A stretch of 64,000 nt of DNA from Rossellomorea marisflavi (GTDB taxonomy: Bacteria > Bacillota > Bacilli > Bacillales > Bacillaceae_B), in the NCBI RefSeq assembly GCF_022170785.1, contig NZ_CP081870.1, positions 2,034,001 to 2,098,000 on the forward strand, written 5' to 3'. Positions 50,202-58,999 of the stretch are shown here, piece after piece (positions within the stretch are counted from its first letter, which is position 1; each line of letters begins with the position of its first letter). The translations under genes and the position numbers were made by a program. The notes under the pieces were generated by a model. It was not told where the DNA came from, ran no database searches, and saw only the letters and a list, made by a program, of their open reading frames with translations.

Positions 50202-50510
50202 TTAATCCTTTATTTCTTTAAAGAGTTCAAAAGCTTTATTTCTGGCTTCATCCAGCACGATGATTCCTTTAAGGGTGATGCTGTAATACTTTCTGATTTT
50301 ACCTTCCACCTTTTTGTCTTCACGCTCCAACAGCCCATCTTTTTCCATGGAATGGAAGATAGGGTATAACGTTCCCGAGCTCATTTGATAGCCATGCTCC
50401 TGAAGTTCATGAAGCATCCACGTTACATATAGGGGCTCTTCTTTGGCATGGTGAAGAATGTGTATATGAATGAATCCTAGAAAGAGCTTCCTGAGTACTC
50501 GATCTTCCAA
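50202..50510 (-). CDS. PadR family transcriptional regulator
   Basis: TTG 50510 is preferred, 8 bases after AAGGAGG; GTG 50519 overlaps the site. The 102-residue winged-helix protein has the PadR layout: LGFIHIHILHHAKEEPLYVTWM, then SSGTLYPIFHSMEKDGLLER (recognition helix and wing) and GKIRKYYSITLKG, with a short C-terminal helix (subfamily 2). PadR genes are regularly next to chrA and probably repress it until chromate stress. An inverted repeat TCGAAATTCGA at 50539-50549, next to CGATATCG, may be its operator. Confidence 0.85.
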   Translation of the reverse strand: MEDRVLRKLFLGFIHIHILHHAKEEPLYVTWMLHELQEHGYQMSSGTLYPIFHSMEKDGLLEREDKKVEGKIRKYYSITLKGIIVLDEARNKAFELFKEIKD

Positions 50511-50538
50511 ACTGTACACCTCCTTATTGTCGGTGAAA

Positions 50539-50554
50539 TCGAAATTCGATATCG
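50539..50554. promoter_or_regulatory. Possible PadR operator (overlapping palindromes)
   Basis: TCGAAATTCGA (50539-50549) is a near-perfect 11-bp dyad and overlaps the palindrome CGATATCG (50547-50554), directly upstream of the padR-chrA operon. Function is inferred from position. Confidence 0.35.
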
Positions 50555-50733
50555 GTTTTCGTAATAATAATATCAGGAATTATCGATCCTTTCTATTCGG
50601 TTGTGGAATTTTACACAATCTTAACAATCCATAATTCAGAAGACGGACAAAAAAATATTCTCCTGTGGCAGATATCCAAGCTATTTTTTTTGAATTGAAT
50701 ATGATAATGAAACTGTTTAGTGGGGTATTGTTT

Positions 50734-53700
50734 ATGAAAATTAATGGTGATTTTAAAAACAACGGTCCTATGGATGTGAATGAAAGTTTTGATTATGTAA
50801 AATCGATAAATTTGGATCCGTATCATGTTCCAGCTGGCTGCCCTTCCATTTTTCCAAAAGGTTCATCTCCATGTCCTTCAGGACCCCAGGGGCCACAAGG
50901 TGCACAAGGGCCACAGGGACTACAAGGTAGTCGGGGAGAAACAGGAGCTCAAGGCCCCCAAGGAGAACAGGGTTTAACAGGAGCTCAAGGTTCGCAAGGG
51001 GATCAGGGCGCAGCAGGGGCTCAAGGACCGCAAGGAGACCAAGGTGCAACGGGAGCTCAGGGACCACAAGGGGATCAAGGTGTTTCGGGGGCACAAGGAC
51101 CACAAGGAGACCAGGGTGTTACTGGAACACAGGGTCCACAAGGGGATCAAGGTGTCACTGGAGCTCAAGGAGTAACCGGATCCCAAGGACCGCAAGGAGA
51201 TCAAGGTGTTACTGGAGCTCAAGGACCACAAGGAGACCAGGGTGTTACGGGAGCTCAAGGTCCACAAGGAGACCAAGGAGTTACGGGAGCTCAAGGACCA
51301 CAAGGAGATCAGGGTGTTACGGGAGCTCAAGGTCCACAAGGAGACCAAGGCGCAACCGGAGGTCAAGGCCCACAAGGAGACCAAGGCGCAACCGGAGGTC
51401 AAGGACCACAAGGAGACCAAGGCGCTACAGGAGCACAAGGTCCTCAAGGAACGCAAGGTTTAACGGGAGCTCAAGGACCACAAGGAGATCAGGGTGTTAC
51501 GGGAGCTCAAGGTCCACAAGGAGACCAAGGCGCAACCGGAGTTCAAGGCCCACAAGGAGACCAAGGCGTAACCGGAGCTCAAGGTCCACAAGGAGACCAA
51601 GGCGCTACAGGAGCACAAGGTCCACAAGGAACTCAAGGTTTAACAGGAGCTCAAGGACCACAAGGAGACCAGGGTGTTACGGGAGCTCAAGGTCCACAAG
51701 GAGACCAAGGAGTTACGGGAGCTCAAGGTCCTCAAGGGGACCAAGGTGTAACTGGAGCTCAGGGACCACAAGGAGACCAAGGCGCAACCGGAGTTCAAGG
51801 CCCACAAGGAGACCAAGGCGCAACCGGAGTTCAAGGCCCACAAGGAGACCAAGGCGTAACCGGAGCTCAAGGTCCACAAGGAACGCAAGGTGTTGCGGGA
51901 GCTCAGGGACCGCAAGGAGATCAAGGCGCAACTGGAGCTCAAGGTCCACAAGGAACGCAAGGAGTTACGGGAGCTCAGGGACCACAAGGAGACCAAGGTG
52001 TAACCGGAGCTCAAGGACCACAAGGAACGCAAGGAGTTACGGGAGCTCAGGGACCACAAGGAGACCAAGGTGTAACCGGAGCTCAAGGACCACAAGGAGA
52101 CCAAGGAGTTACGGGAGCTCAAGGTCCACAAGGAACTCAAGGTTTAACGGGAGCTCAAGGTCCACAAGGGGATCAAGGTGCAACCGGAGGACAGGGACCA
52201 CAAGGGGATCAAGGTGTTACGGGGGCACAAGGACCACAAGGAGATCAAGGCGTAACCGGAGCTCAAGGACCACAAGGGACGCAGGGGTTAACTGGAACTC
52301 AAGGACCGCAAGGAGATCAAGGCGCAACCGGGGCTCAAGGACCTCAAGGGGACCAAGGTGTTACGGGAGTTCAGGGTCCACAAGGAGACCAAGGCGCAAC
52401 CGGAGTTCAAGGTCCACAAGGAGACCAGGGCGTAACCGGAGCTCAAGGTCCACAAGGAACGCAAGGAGTTACGGGAGCTCAGGGACCGCAAGGAGATCAA
52501 GGCTCAACAGGAGCTCAAGGTCCACAAGGAACGCAAGGAGTTACGGGAGCTCAGGGACCACAAGGAGACCAGGGTGTTACGGGAGCTCAGGGACCGCAAG
52601 GAGATCAAGGCGCAACAGGAGCTCAGGGACCGCAAGGAGATCAAGGCGCAACAGGAGCTCAGGGACCGCAAGGAGATCAAGGCGCAATCGGAGTTCAAGG
52701 CCCACAAGGAGACCAAGGTGCAACCGGGGCTCAAGGACCTCAAGGAGATCAGGGCGTAACGGGGGCTCAAGGACCTCAAGGGGACCAAGGTGTTACGGGA
52801 GTTCAAGGTCCACAAGGGGACCAAGGTGTTACGGGAGTTCAAGGTCCACAAGGGGACCAAGGTGTTACGGGAGTTCAAGGTCCACAAGGAGACCAAGGCG
52901 CAACCGGAGTTCAAGGTCCACAAGGAGACCAAGGCGCAACCGGAGTTCAAGGCCCACAAGGAGACCAAGGCGCAACCGGAGCTCAAGGTCCACAAGGAGA
53001 CCAAGGCGTAACCGGAGCTCAAGGTCCACAGGGAGGCCAAGGCGCAACCGGAGCTCAAGGTCCACAAGGAACGCAAGGGGTAACGGGAGCTCAAGGTCCT
53101 CAAGGGGATCAAGGTGCAACCGGGGCACAAGGCCCACAAGGAGATCAAGGCGCAACCGGAGCTCAAGGCCCACAAGGAACGCAAGGGGTAACGGGAGCTC
53201 AAGGTCCTCAAGGGGATCAAGGTGCAACCGGAGGACAGGGACCACAAGGGGATCAAGGTGTTACGGGGGCACAAGGCCCACAAGGAGACCAAGGCGTAAC
53301 GGGAGCTCAAGGACCACAAGGAGATCAAGGCGCAACCGGAGCTCAAGGTCCACAAGGAACTCAAGGTTTAACCGGAGCTCAGGGACCACAAGGAGACCAA
53401 GGAGATACGGGAGCTCAAGGTCCTCAAGGGGACCAGGGTGTAACGGGAGCTCAAGGTCCACAAGGAACTCAAGGTTTAACCGGAGCTCAGGGACCACAAG
53501 GAGACCAAGGAGTTACGGGAGCTCAAGGTCCTCAAGGGGACCAGGGTGTAACGGGAGCTCAAGGTCCACAAGGAACTCAAGGTTTAACAGGAGCACAAGG
53601 TTTAACGGGAGCACAAGGTCCACAAGGAACCCAAGGTGCAACCGGGGCTCAAGGACCTCAAGGAACTCAAGGTTTAACGGGAGCACAAGGTCCACAAGGA

Positions 53701-54282
53701 ACCCAAGGTGCAACAGGAGCTCAGGGACCGCAAGGCACTACCGGAGCACAAGGTCCTCAAGGTACTCAAGGGCCACAAGGTGTGCAGGGCGCACAGGGTC
53801 CAGCTTTCGCGGCAGAAGGTTTTTCAGGCAGAGCGGATGGCATTACAACAGCTGCGTCCCAACAGATTGCTAACTTCTCGGTAGCGGCACCATATTATAG
53901 CAACGCGAACTTTAACGCCACAACAGGGACCTATACAGTACCTGCAACTGGAAGATACTCAATAAAGGCGACCATCAATTATACGACGACAGCTGCCATT
54001 TCGGTAACTCTGGGTGGGGGGATTAATCCATCATTCGTGGTAAGAAGGATTACAGATAGTACGACACTCGTATCAGGTTTGTTCCCGGTGCTCAACGTAA
54101 ACATTGCTTTGGTATTGACCCTAAGGACCATATTGGGAAATGGGACTGTTACGCTTGCTGGAGATGTTCAGCTGAATGCCAACGATACAATTGGATTGTT
54201 TTATGTATCCGACGGTCTAACAGTCAACCTTAATCTTGGGGCTGGCCAAGGAATTGTATGGTCGGTATATCGAATCGCATAA
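50734..54282 (+). CDS. Long collagen-like surface protein (exosporium/spore-filament type)
   Basis: Start at ATG 50734, 8 bases after AGTGGGG; the frame is open further upstream without a site. About 1182 residues. A short N-terminus ([12 protein letters not shown] to [10 protein letters not shown], two Cys, no signal peptide) leads to about 970 residues of unbroken Gly-X-Y collagen repeat. The unit is mostly the 12-mer [12 protein letters not shown] with V/A/L, D/T and A/V/G exchanges. A C-terminal 160-residue beta-rich domain ([20 protein letters not shown] to [10 protein letters not shown]) resembles the BclA/C1q jelly-roll trimerisation head. It likely forms trimeric stalks on the spore or cell surface. 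The usual exosporium leader of BclA is not obvious. Terminator behind. Confidence 0.9.
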   Translation: MKINGDFKNNGPMDVNESFDYVKSINLDPYHVPAGCPSIFPKGSSPCPSGPQGPQGAQGPQGLQGSRGETGAQGPQGEQGLTGAQGSQGDQGAAGAQGPQGDQGATGAQGPQGDQGVSGAQGPQGDQGVTGTQGPQGDQGVTGAQGVTGSQGPQGDQGVTGAQGPQGDQGVTGAQGPQGDQGVTGAQGPQGDQGVTGAQGPQGDQGATGGQGPQGDQGATGGQGPQGDQGATGAQGPQGTQGLTGAQGPQGDQGVTGAQGPQGDQGATGVQGPQGDQGVTGAQGPQGDQGATGAQGPQGTQGLTGAQGPQGDQGVTGAQGPQGDQGVTGAQGPQGDQGVTGAQGPQGDQGATGVQGPQGDQGATGVQGPQGDQGVTGAQGPQGTQGVAGAQGPQGDQGATGAQGPQGTQGVTGAQGPQGDQGVTGAQGPQGTQGVTGAQGPQGDQGVTGAQGPQGDQGVTGAQGPQGTQGLTGAQGPQGDQGATGGQGPQGDQGVTGAQGPQGDQGVTGAQGPQGTQGLTGTQGPQGDQGATGAQGPQGDQGVTGVQGPQGDQGATGVQGPQGDQGVTGAQGPQGTQGVTGAQGPQGDQGSTGAQGPQGTQGVTGAQGPQGDQGVTGAQGPQGDQGATGAQGPQGDQGATGAQGPQGDQGAIGVQGPQGDQGATGAQGPQGDQGVTGAQGPQGDQGVTGVQGPQGDQGVTGVQGPQGDQGVTGVQGPQGDQGATGVQGPQGDQGATGVQGPQGDQGATGAQGPQGDQGVTGAQGPQGGQGATGAQGPQGTQGVTGAQGPQGDQGATGAQGPQGDQGATGAQGPQGTQGVTGAQGPQGDQGATGGQGPQGDQGVTGAQGPQGDQGVTGAQGPQGDQGATGAQGPQGTQGLTGAQGPQGDQGDTGAQGPQGDQGVTGAQGPQGTQGLTGAQGPQGDQGVTGAQGPQGDQGVTGAQGPQGTQGLTGAQGLTGAQGPQGTQGATGAQGPQGTQGLTGAQGPQGTQGATGAQGPQGTTGAQGPQGTQGPQGVQGAQGPAFAAEGFSGRADGITTAASQQIANFSVAAPYYSNANFNATTGTYTVPATGRYSIKATINYTTTAAISVTLGGGINPSFVVRRITDSTTLVSGLFPVLNVNIALVLTLRTILGNGTVTLAGDVQLNANDTIGLFYVSDGLTVNLNLGAGQGIVWSVYRIA
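50881..53800 (+). repeat. 36-bp tandem repeat array (about 80 units) in the collagen gene
   Basis: The coding DNA repeats with a 36-bp period, and neighbouring units are often identical over 20 bases or more. Register slips occur: an extra half unit around 51160-51185 and again around 53575-53605. Array length should vary between strains by slippage or recombination. Long open frames on the minus strand here are by-products of the repeat. Confidence 0.92.
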
Positions 54283-54298
54283 CGTAGAAAGGATACGA

Positions 54299-54332
54299 AT
54301 AAAGCCCCTGCCTGTAGGTAGGGGCTTTATTA
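54299..54332 (+). terminator. Terminator after the collagen-like gene
   Basis: AATAAAGCCCCT-gcctgtaggt-AGGGGCTTTATT hairpin. Confidence 0.85.
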
Positions 54333-54460
54333 GGTCCATGGGATGAAATGATCAAGAATGGCTAGTTCTTTCTTCTCTTTTCTATATTCGCTCAACATAT
54401 TGGCAAAAAATAGACGATAATAGTAAGTAGACACAATAGTCAGAATAAGGGGTGAGGAAG

Positions 54461-55906
54461 TTGAAAAGAAAGATTGGTTATTCCTGTTTACTTCTCATGT
54501 TCCTGTTTCCTTCTTGGACGTTGGCGGGTGACTTTGGTAAAGATGATCCTTCGGGCAATCCCGGTGAGTGGTATGTCGGAACGAATCCAGCTGTACCAAA
54601 GCAGCCGATTTTGTTTGTGCATGGATTGAATAGCTCCTCGAATACTTGGTGGAATGAGAATGATATGTATGATGTTGCTTATCGCAGCGGTTATAAGACC
54701 GCATTCATCGATTTATATCCACAAAAAGATATGTGGGCCAATGGTGCATTGTTAGCTTCGAAACTAAAAGAGATCTATGATTATTTCGGGGTAAAAGTGG
54801 TGGTGGTGGCTCATAGTAAAGGAGGAATCGATACTCAATCAGCTCTAGTACATTTTGGTGCTGATCGCTATGTCTCCAAAGTGATCACGCTATCGAGTCC
54901 GCATCATGGGTCACAGCTGGCTGATTTGGCTTATAGCAATTGGGCCGGCTGGCTGGCAGCCATCATAGGAAGCAAGAATGAGGCGACCGCATCTTTACAG
55001 ACTGGATATATGAGTCAGTTCAGGTCACAAACTGATGGAAGTAGTGGGAAGGTACCTTTTTATACGATGGGTGGAACCTCCTGGGGAGGATTCGGGGGAT
55101 CACTATACTGGGGAGGCCTGTACTTATCTGGATATGGAAGCAACGATGGGGCTGTGACCACAGCAAGTTCAAGATTACCGAATGCTCAGGAGGTTGCCAT
55201 AGGGAAGTGGGATCATAAAACAGTCAAAGAGGGATCTTCGACATTCTCTATTTTTCAGTCATTATTATCGTCATCCTCCACTCATGATGCGATGTCCAGA
55301 AAGGAATCTGCTCTCAAGACCAATACTTCATCCTTCATCCGCGGAGGTGAGTATAAAGAGCATGCGGATGAAACTTTCTGGGTAGAGGTTGGGGCAAAAC
55401 GCATTACGATTGACTGGTTGGCTTCGAACTCGATGGAAGATGTCTACCTTACAAGCCCAGATAACAAGGTAACGGCACTGAAACCATCTGGAAAGGATCA
55501 GGAAAGTTATTTCAACGGTGCGTTTCATCATGTGGGCACGGTTGAAAACCCTATTGAAGGCGAGTGGAAGGTGTCATCTTTGTCAAAAGAACCTGGGGCG
55601 TATTTACTGAATGTTGGTTTCACAAGTCCATTGAATGATGACTTGGTGGTAACGACGACTGAGAAGGGAGTCAGCGTGCAATCAAGTATCGTCAGTGGAT
55701 TCACCGAGCACACAAGGTTTGAGTTCTACCCTAAGGGGAAACCTTTGTCCCAGTCTGTCAAGGGGAGTGGTGCAGTGTTCAATGGAGGAGAAGGAACCTA
55801 CAACCTGACAACGGATATTAAGTCTGATTATAAAGGGAAACCGTTTAATAGAACCATCATCCAGAGTGTTTACCTGAACCAAAACGGCCAGATCGTAAAA
55901 CAGTAG
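54461..55906 (+). CDS. Secreted lipase/esterase with C-terminal beta-sandwich domain
   Basis: TTG 54461 is chosen, with AAGGGGTGAGG upstream; GTG 54452 is inside the site. About 481 residues. Signal peptide to about SWTLAG, then an alpha/beta hydrolase: oxyanion FVHGLNSSSNTWW, nucleophile VVAHSKGGID, probable Asp in GSNDGAVTTASS and His in GKWDHKTVK. Residues about 285-480 form a second domain (ITIDWLASNSMEDVYLTSPD, NPIEGEWKVSS) like the beta-sandwich appended to VWA or lipase proteins. Looks like an extracellular triacylglycerol lipase/esterase; chain length preference unknown. Neighbours are also surface or secreted proteins. Confidence 0.85.
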   Translation: MKRKIGYSCLLLMFLFPSWTLAGDFGKDDPSGNPGEWYVGTNPAVPKQPILFVHGLNSSSNTWWNENDMYDVAYRSGYKTAFIDLYPQKDMWANGALLASKLKEIYDYFGVKVVVVAHSKGGIDTQSALVHFGADRYVSKVITLSSPHHGSQLADLAYSNWAGWLAAIIGSKNEATASLQTGYMSQFRSQTDGSSGKVPFYTMGGTSWGGFGGSLYWGGLYLSGYGSNDGAVTTASSRLPNAQEVAIGKWDHKTVKEGSSTFSIFQSLLSSSSTHDAMSRKESALKTNTSSFIRGGEYKEHADETFWVEVGAKRITIDWLASNSMEDVYLTSPDNKVTALKPSGKDQESYFNGAFHHVGTVENPIEGEWKVSSLSKEPGAYLLNVGFTSPLNDDLVVTTTEKGVSVQSSIVSGFTEHTRFEFYPKGKPLSQSVKGSGAVFNGGEGTYNLTTDIKSDYKGKPFNRTIIQSVYLNQNGQIVKQ

Positions 55907-55917
55907 TGAACATAATG

Positions 55918-55947
55918 AAAGAGCCCACCATTCACGGTGGGCTCTTG
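55918..55947. terminator. Terminator between lipase and protease genes
   Basis: AAAGAGCCCACC-attcac-GGTGGGCTCTTGTTT; convergent genes share it. Confidence 0.88.
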
Positions 55948-55956
55948 TTTTATCTA

Positions 55957-57150
55957 TTAGTATCTTACAGCTTTGTTTGAGTTGATTTTACCATACTTGA
56001 AGTTTGTTCCAGTGCCAGAGATCTTATCGGCGGTTTGCTCAATGGCCTGGCGGATTTGTACGTTATTCTTACCTTGACTTGCCAACAAAGCAGCCAAACC
56101 GGCCACGTGAGGGGATGCCATGGACGTACCAGACATGTAGGAGTAGCCATTATTCGGAACGGTTGATGCTATGTTCACACCTGGAGCAGTGACATCCACC
56201 CACGTTCCGTAATTGGAGAATGATGCTTTTCGATCATTGGAGTCAATGGCACCTACTGCAATAGCATTAGGGTAAGAAGCTGGTTGGAATGTACGGGATA
56301 CATTGTCATTCCCTGCAGCGGCAACGACTACAGCTCCTTTGTTCCATGCATAGTCGACGGCACTCTTAAGAGTTGTGGAGTTGCATTCGCAACCAAGGGA
56401 GAGGTTGAGTACCTTTGCCCCTTGATCAGCAGCATAGCGGATACCTGAGGCAATGCTGTCAAGTGAGCCACTTCCATTGGCATCAAGGACCCGTACGGCA
56501 AGGATCTTCGTATCTGGTGCCATACCGGCTACGCCAATTCCATTGTTCGTATCAGCAGCAACAGTACCGGCAACATGGGTACCATGTCCGTTAAGATCCA
56601 TTGGGTTATTGTCCCTGTCGATAAAGTCGTACCCTTTTATTACTTTTCTTGCAAGATCAGGGTGGTTATAATCCACTCCGGAATCAAGGACCGCCACCGT
56701 TTGAGTGCTGCTTCCACGGGTTACATCCCAGGCAGCAGGGGTTGAGGTGTTTTGTGGTCCATACTGGTAAGCAGAATAGTAAGGGTCATTCGGTGACCAA
56801 GTCGCTTGGAAGGTATAGTTTGGTTCAGCATATTCTACATTCGGATTGTTTTCCAGTGCTTTAACAGCTTGATCGACGTCCGCTACTTCCAATACCTGAA
56901 ATGGATCTTTTGCTGATGCTTTCTGTTCATTTGCCTCCGCTTTGTTCAGAGCAGAACCTTGTGCCTTTTTGGATACACCATCTTTGAATTTGACGATGAC
57001 TTCACCGGATTCGAAAGCGCCTTTATCCACTGTTTTGTTGATAGGTTGGAACGGTTTCGGTGCTTCCTTGGCCAGTGAACTACCTCCGAAGGCAGGGAAT
57101 AAAGCAAGGGAAGTTGCTAAGGATAGAGCGGCTATTTTTTTGAACTTCAT
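55957..57150 (-). CDS. Secreted subtilisin-like serine protease (thermitase-type)
   Basis: A 397-residue preproprotein. Signal peptide (residues 1-27, SSLA-KEA), I9-type propeptide (to about 115, FESGEVIVKFKDG, NPNVEYAEPNY), then an S8 catalytic domain with Asp in AVLDSGVDYNHPDL, His in LNGHGTHVAGTVA, oxyanion Asn in VVAAAGNDN and Ser in MSGTSMASPHVAGL. Closest in appearance to thermitase/Ak.1 proteases, including paired Cys in LGCECNST (possible disulfide). GGAGGAATG precedes ATG. An extracellular scavenging protease, probably expressed on entry to stationary phase. Confidence 0.95.
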   Translation of the reverse strand: MKFKKIAALSLATSLALFPAFGGSSLAKEAPKPFQPINKTVDKGAFESGEVIVKFKDGVSKKAQGSALNKAEANEQKASAKDPFQVLEVADVDQAVKALENNPNVEYAEPNYTFQATWSPNDPYYSAYQYGPQNTSTPAAWDVTRGSSTQTVAVLDSGVDYNHPDLARKVIKGYDFIDRDNNPMDLNGHGTHVAGTVAADTNNGIGVAGMAPDTKILAVRVLDANGSGSLDSIASGIRYAADQGAKVLNLSLGCECNSTTLKSAVDYAWNKGAVVVAAAGNDNVSRTFQPASYPNAIAVGAIDSNDRKASFSNYGTWVDVTAPGVNIASTVPNNGYSYMSGTSMASPHVAGLAALLASQGKNNVQIRQAIEQTADKISGTGTNFKYGKINSNKAVRY

Positions 57151-57520
57151 AAAAGCATTCCTCCATTTTCTATTTTTTTACGACAAATTAGCAGGTCGAT
57201 CCTCCCTTCAGAATTCAAGATGAACAAAGGTCATTGTGATGAATGATAGATATGTAGGGGACCCTTATTACCTAGGATTCTAGCAGGTTGTGACAAAATA
57301 TTGAATAGTTTTAATTTTCTATCAAAAAATGAATTCACTCTCAGTTTTTGATAGATTTCGCATAATGAACGTTTGGCATGAAAAGTTTCATGATTGTATG
57401 GGGTTGAGCAACTTTAAGGATAGGTGAATGGTCACTTATTTTCTCAAATTGAAAATCAAATATAGTAGGTTTCTATAATAATATTATGGTAATTATAAGA
57501 AACTTATGGAAATCTTTCTG
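57151..57520. other. Intergenic region upstream of the protease gene
   Basis: Protease promoter region without a clear consensus. A perfect 10-bp inverted repeat CTATCAAAAA/TTTTTGATAG (57319-57328 and 57345-57354, 16-base gap) could be a regulator site or hairpin. No gene supported. Confidence 0.45.
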
Positions 57521-57544
57521 CTAGTATCAGTATACTGATACTAG
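57521..57544. promoter_or_regulatory. Perfect 24-bp palindrome before a micro-ORF
   Basis: CTAGTATCAG-TATA-CTGATACTAG is a perfect palindrome ending just at the GGAGGTGATC ribosome binding site of the 57556 ORF. It can act as a dimeric repressor operator, or in RNA as a hairpin that hides the ribosome binding site. Confidence 0.6.
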
Positions 57545-57555
57545 GAGGTGATCAT

Positions 57556-57606
57556 ATGGAAATCCGTTTTCCGAAATCTGCAGCATCTCATGCAAAGCCT
57601 GTATGA
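57556..57606 (+). pseudogene. Micro-ORF / broken 5' end of an HD-domain-like gene
   Basis: ATG 57556 has an excellent AGGAGGTGATC site, but the frame (MEIRFPKSAASHAKPV) stops at TGA 57604. Read through that TGA, the same frame continues FGDPLHGAVVIDESPFICRL and ends at TAA 57685. DPLHGxxxIDE resembles the N-terminus of HD-superfamily phosphohydrolases (DPLHGTIxID), so a gene relic with a nonsense mutation is possible. The alternative is a 16-residue leader peptide acting on the next gene: GCAAAG/CTTTGC and GGCGAT/ATCGCC can form competing stems in between. Confidence 0.4.
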
Positions 57607-57706
57607 TTCGGCGATCCTTTGCATGGGGCGGTAGTTATAGATGAATCGCCATTCATATGTCGGCTTTGTCCCTTATTGATCCAATAATGATAAGGAGCTG
57701 ACACGA

Positions 57707-57964
57707 TTGAAAGCAGTAAATCAAATTCCTGATTACTTAATGAGAGAATTACAAAACTATGTTCAAGGCCAAACCATTTATATCCCAAAGCGAAAAGAAG
57801 AGTATAATGCCTGGGGCTCAAAGTCAGGAGGAAGGGAAGCGCTTAAACGGAGAAACACGTCGATCCTTGAAGCCTTTACTGGAGGAGAGTCGATTGCTTC
57901 CATTTCAGATAGGTACTTTTTATCCATCGAGACTATAAAGAAAATCGTCTACGGTAAGCGCTGA
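57707..57964 (+). CDS. CD3324/Mor-type helix-turn-helix protein
   Basis: An 85-residue protein from TTG 57707 (AAGGAGCTG upstream). It has WGSKSGGREALKRRN and a C-terminal helix-turn-helix FTGGESIASISDRYFLSIETIKKIV, the layout of Mor transcription activator-like proteins (CD3324 family). Likely a small DNA-binding regulator. It is preceded by a micro-ORF and a 24-bp palindrome, so its own expression is probably controlled. Target unknown. Confidence 0.72.
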   Translation: MKAVNQIPDYLMRELQNYVQGQTIYIPKRKEEYNAWGSKSGGREALKRRNTSILEAFTGGESIASISDRYFLSIETIKKIVYGKR

Positions 57965-58263
57965 GGCGATACATCGGGATAATCAAGCTTTCATAAGAAA
58001 CAGCTTGCTTTGACCTAAAGGGGTCTGAGCAGGCTGTTTTTTAAAATGAGACAACCTTTACTGGCTTAGGCTACGAGCGAAAATGGTGCTTGGGTCCTCG
58101 TGCATAAAGCAGAAGATCATTCATGACAACTTGACTCACCTTTCATGTAGTCCGAAATCGTTTTTTTCATATATGTGACGTTCTTTCTAACATTGTTCTC
58201 TACCTATGAACATGTGGACGAATGGGATATAGTAGAGGTGAAAAGACGTAAGGAGAGGTCGTA
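57965..58263. other. Intergenic region with terminator
   Basis: A terminator at 57998-58042 (AAACAGCTTGCT pairing with AGCAGGCTGTTTTTT) ends the previous gene. The remainder is leader for the FusB-like gene; AAGGAGAGG at 58251-58259. Nothing else seen. Confidence 0.55.
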
Positions 58264-58902
58264 ATGGAACGATTCATACGAAATGATCAATATAATGAAA
58301 TATCAAATCAAACACAAATCTTACTGAATGGTTATTCCACTGTGAATGACCTGAATGTTCTGCACGCCCTAAGGGGACTTGTGAAAGACAAAGTGACAGG
58401 GCTGTTTACGGATCTGACCGTTTCTCAGGAGGGAATGCTTGAAGCAATCGAGGCAGTAAAGGACCCTGAGCAGGCAGAGGACTTTCTTTCAGGACTTGAA
58501 CCCTATGTGATCCCGTTTCCACCACTGACCGAGGCAAAACTGAAGAAGTTGTTTCCAAAAGTGAAGAAGCTGAAGATACCGGATCTTTTGGAGTTGAACG
58601 AAACGAACCTTTCGTATCTCGGGTGGAATGATTACGGTCAGGAACGCAAATATTTGGTGATTGAACGGGAGGGGAAGCTGACAGGTTTAAAAGGCAGATT
58701 TACTCCTTCTAATAAAAAAGGGATCTGTGCCATCTGTCATTCATTCAGTGAGATTGGAATGTTCATGTCAGAATCAAAAAAATCCCAACAAGGAACCTAT
58801 GTGAACAGAGGGAACTATGTCTGTCAGGATAGCACGGTTTGCAATACTCGAATAAAAGGTCTTGAAAGACTAAACGATTTTCAAGAGCGGATGAAGTCGT
58901 AA
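58264..58902 (+). CDS. FusB/FusC-family elongation factor G-binding protein
   Basis: A 212-residue two-domain protein: N-terminal helical bundle (about 1-85) and C-terminal zinc domain with ICAICHSF and NYVCQDSTVCN supplying the Cys/His ligands. The length matches FusB (213) and FusC. FusB-type proteins bind EF-G and free it from fusidic-acid-stalled ribosomes; chromosomal homologues in Bacillus may act in ribosome recycling or intrinsic fusidic acid tolerance. Strong AAGGAGAGG. It is followed after 97 bases by rlmN, another ribosome-acting gene. Confidence 0.88.
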   Translation: MERFIRNDQYNEISNQTQILLNGYSTVNDLNVLHALRGLVKDKVTGLFTDLTVSQEGMLEAIEAVKDPEQAEDFLSGLEPYVIPFPPLTEAKLKKLFPKVKKLKIPDLLELNETNLSYLGWNDYGQERKYLVIEREGKLTGLKGRFTPSNKKGICAICHSFSEIGMFMSESKKSQQGTYVNRGNYVCQDSTVCNTRIKGLERLNDFQERMKS

Positions 58903-58999
58903 TCCTCAGGGACTGTGTATAAATCCCTTGAAACATTGCGATACTTTCAGTAGTATAGATAAGTAGAAAATCGTAATGTTTTGAAATGAGGGTATAAAA

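Noticed and set aside
50974-53713. Several long Leu/Ser-rich open frames on the minus strand and Lys/Glu-rich frames on the plus strand inside the collagen gene
   Set aside because: They arise from the 36-bp repeat, which keeps all frames open; no ribosome binding sites and low-complexity translation.
50881-53800. CRISPR array
   Set aside because: Repeats are directly abutting, coding and without unique spacers; no cas genes.
57604-57606. TGA read as selenocysteine in the micro-ORF
   Set aside because: No SECIS-like element was evident and the frame ends soon after; nonsense mutation or leader stop is simpler.
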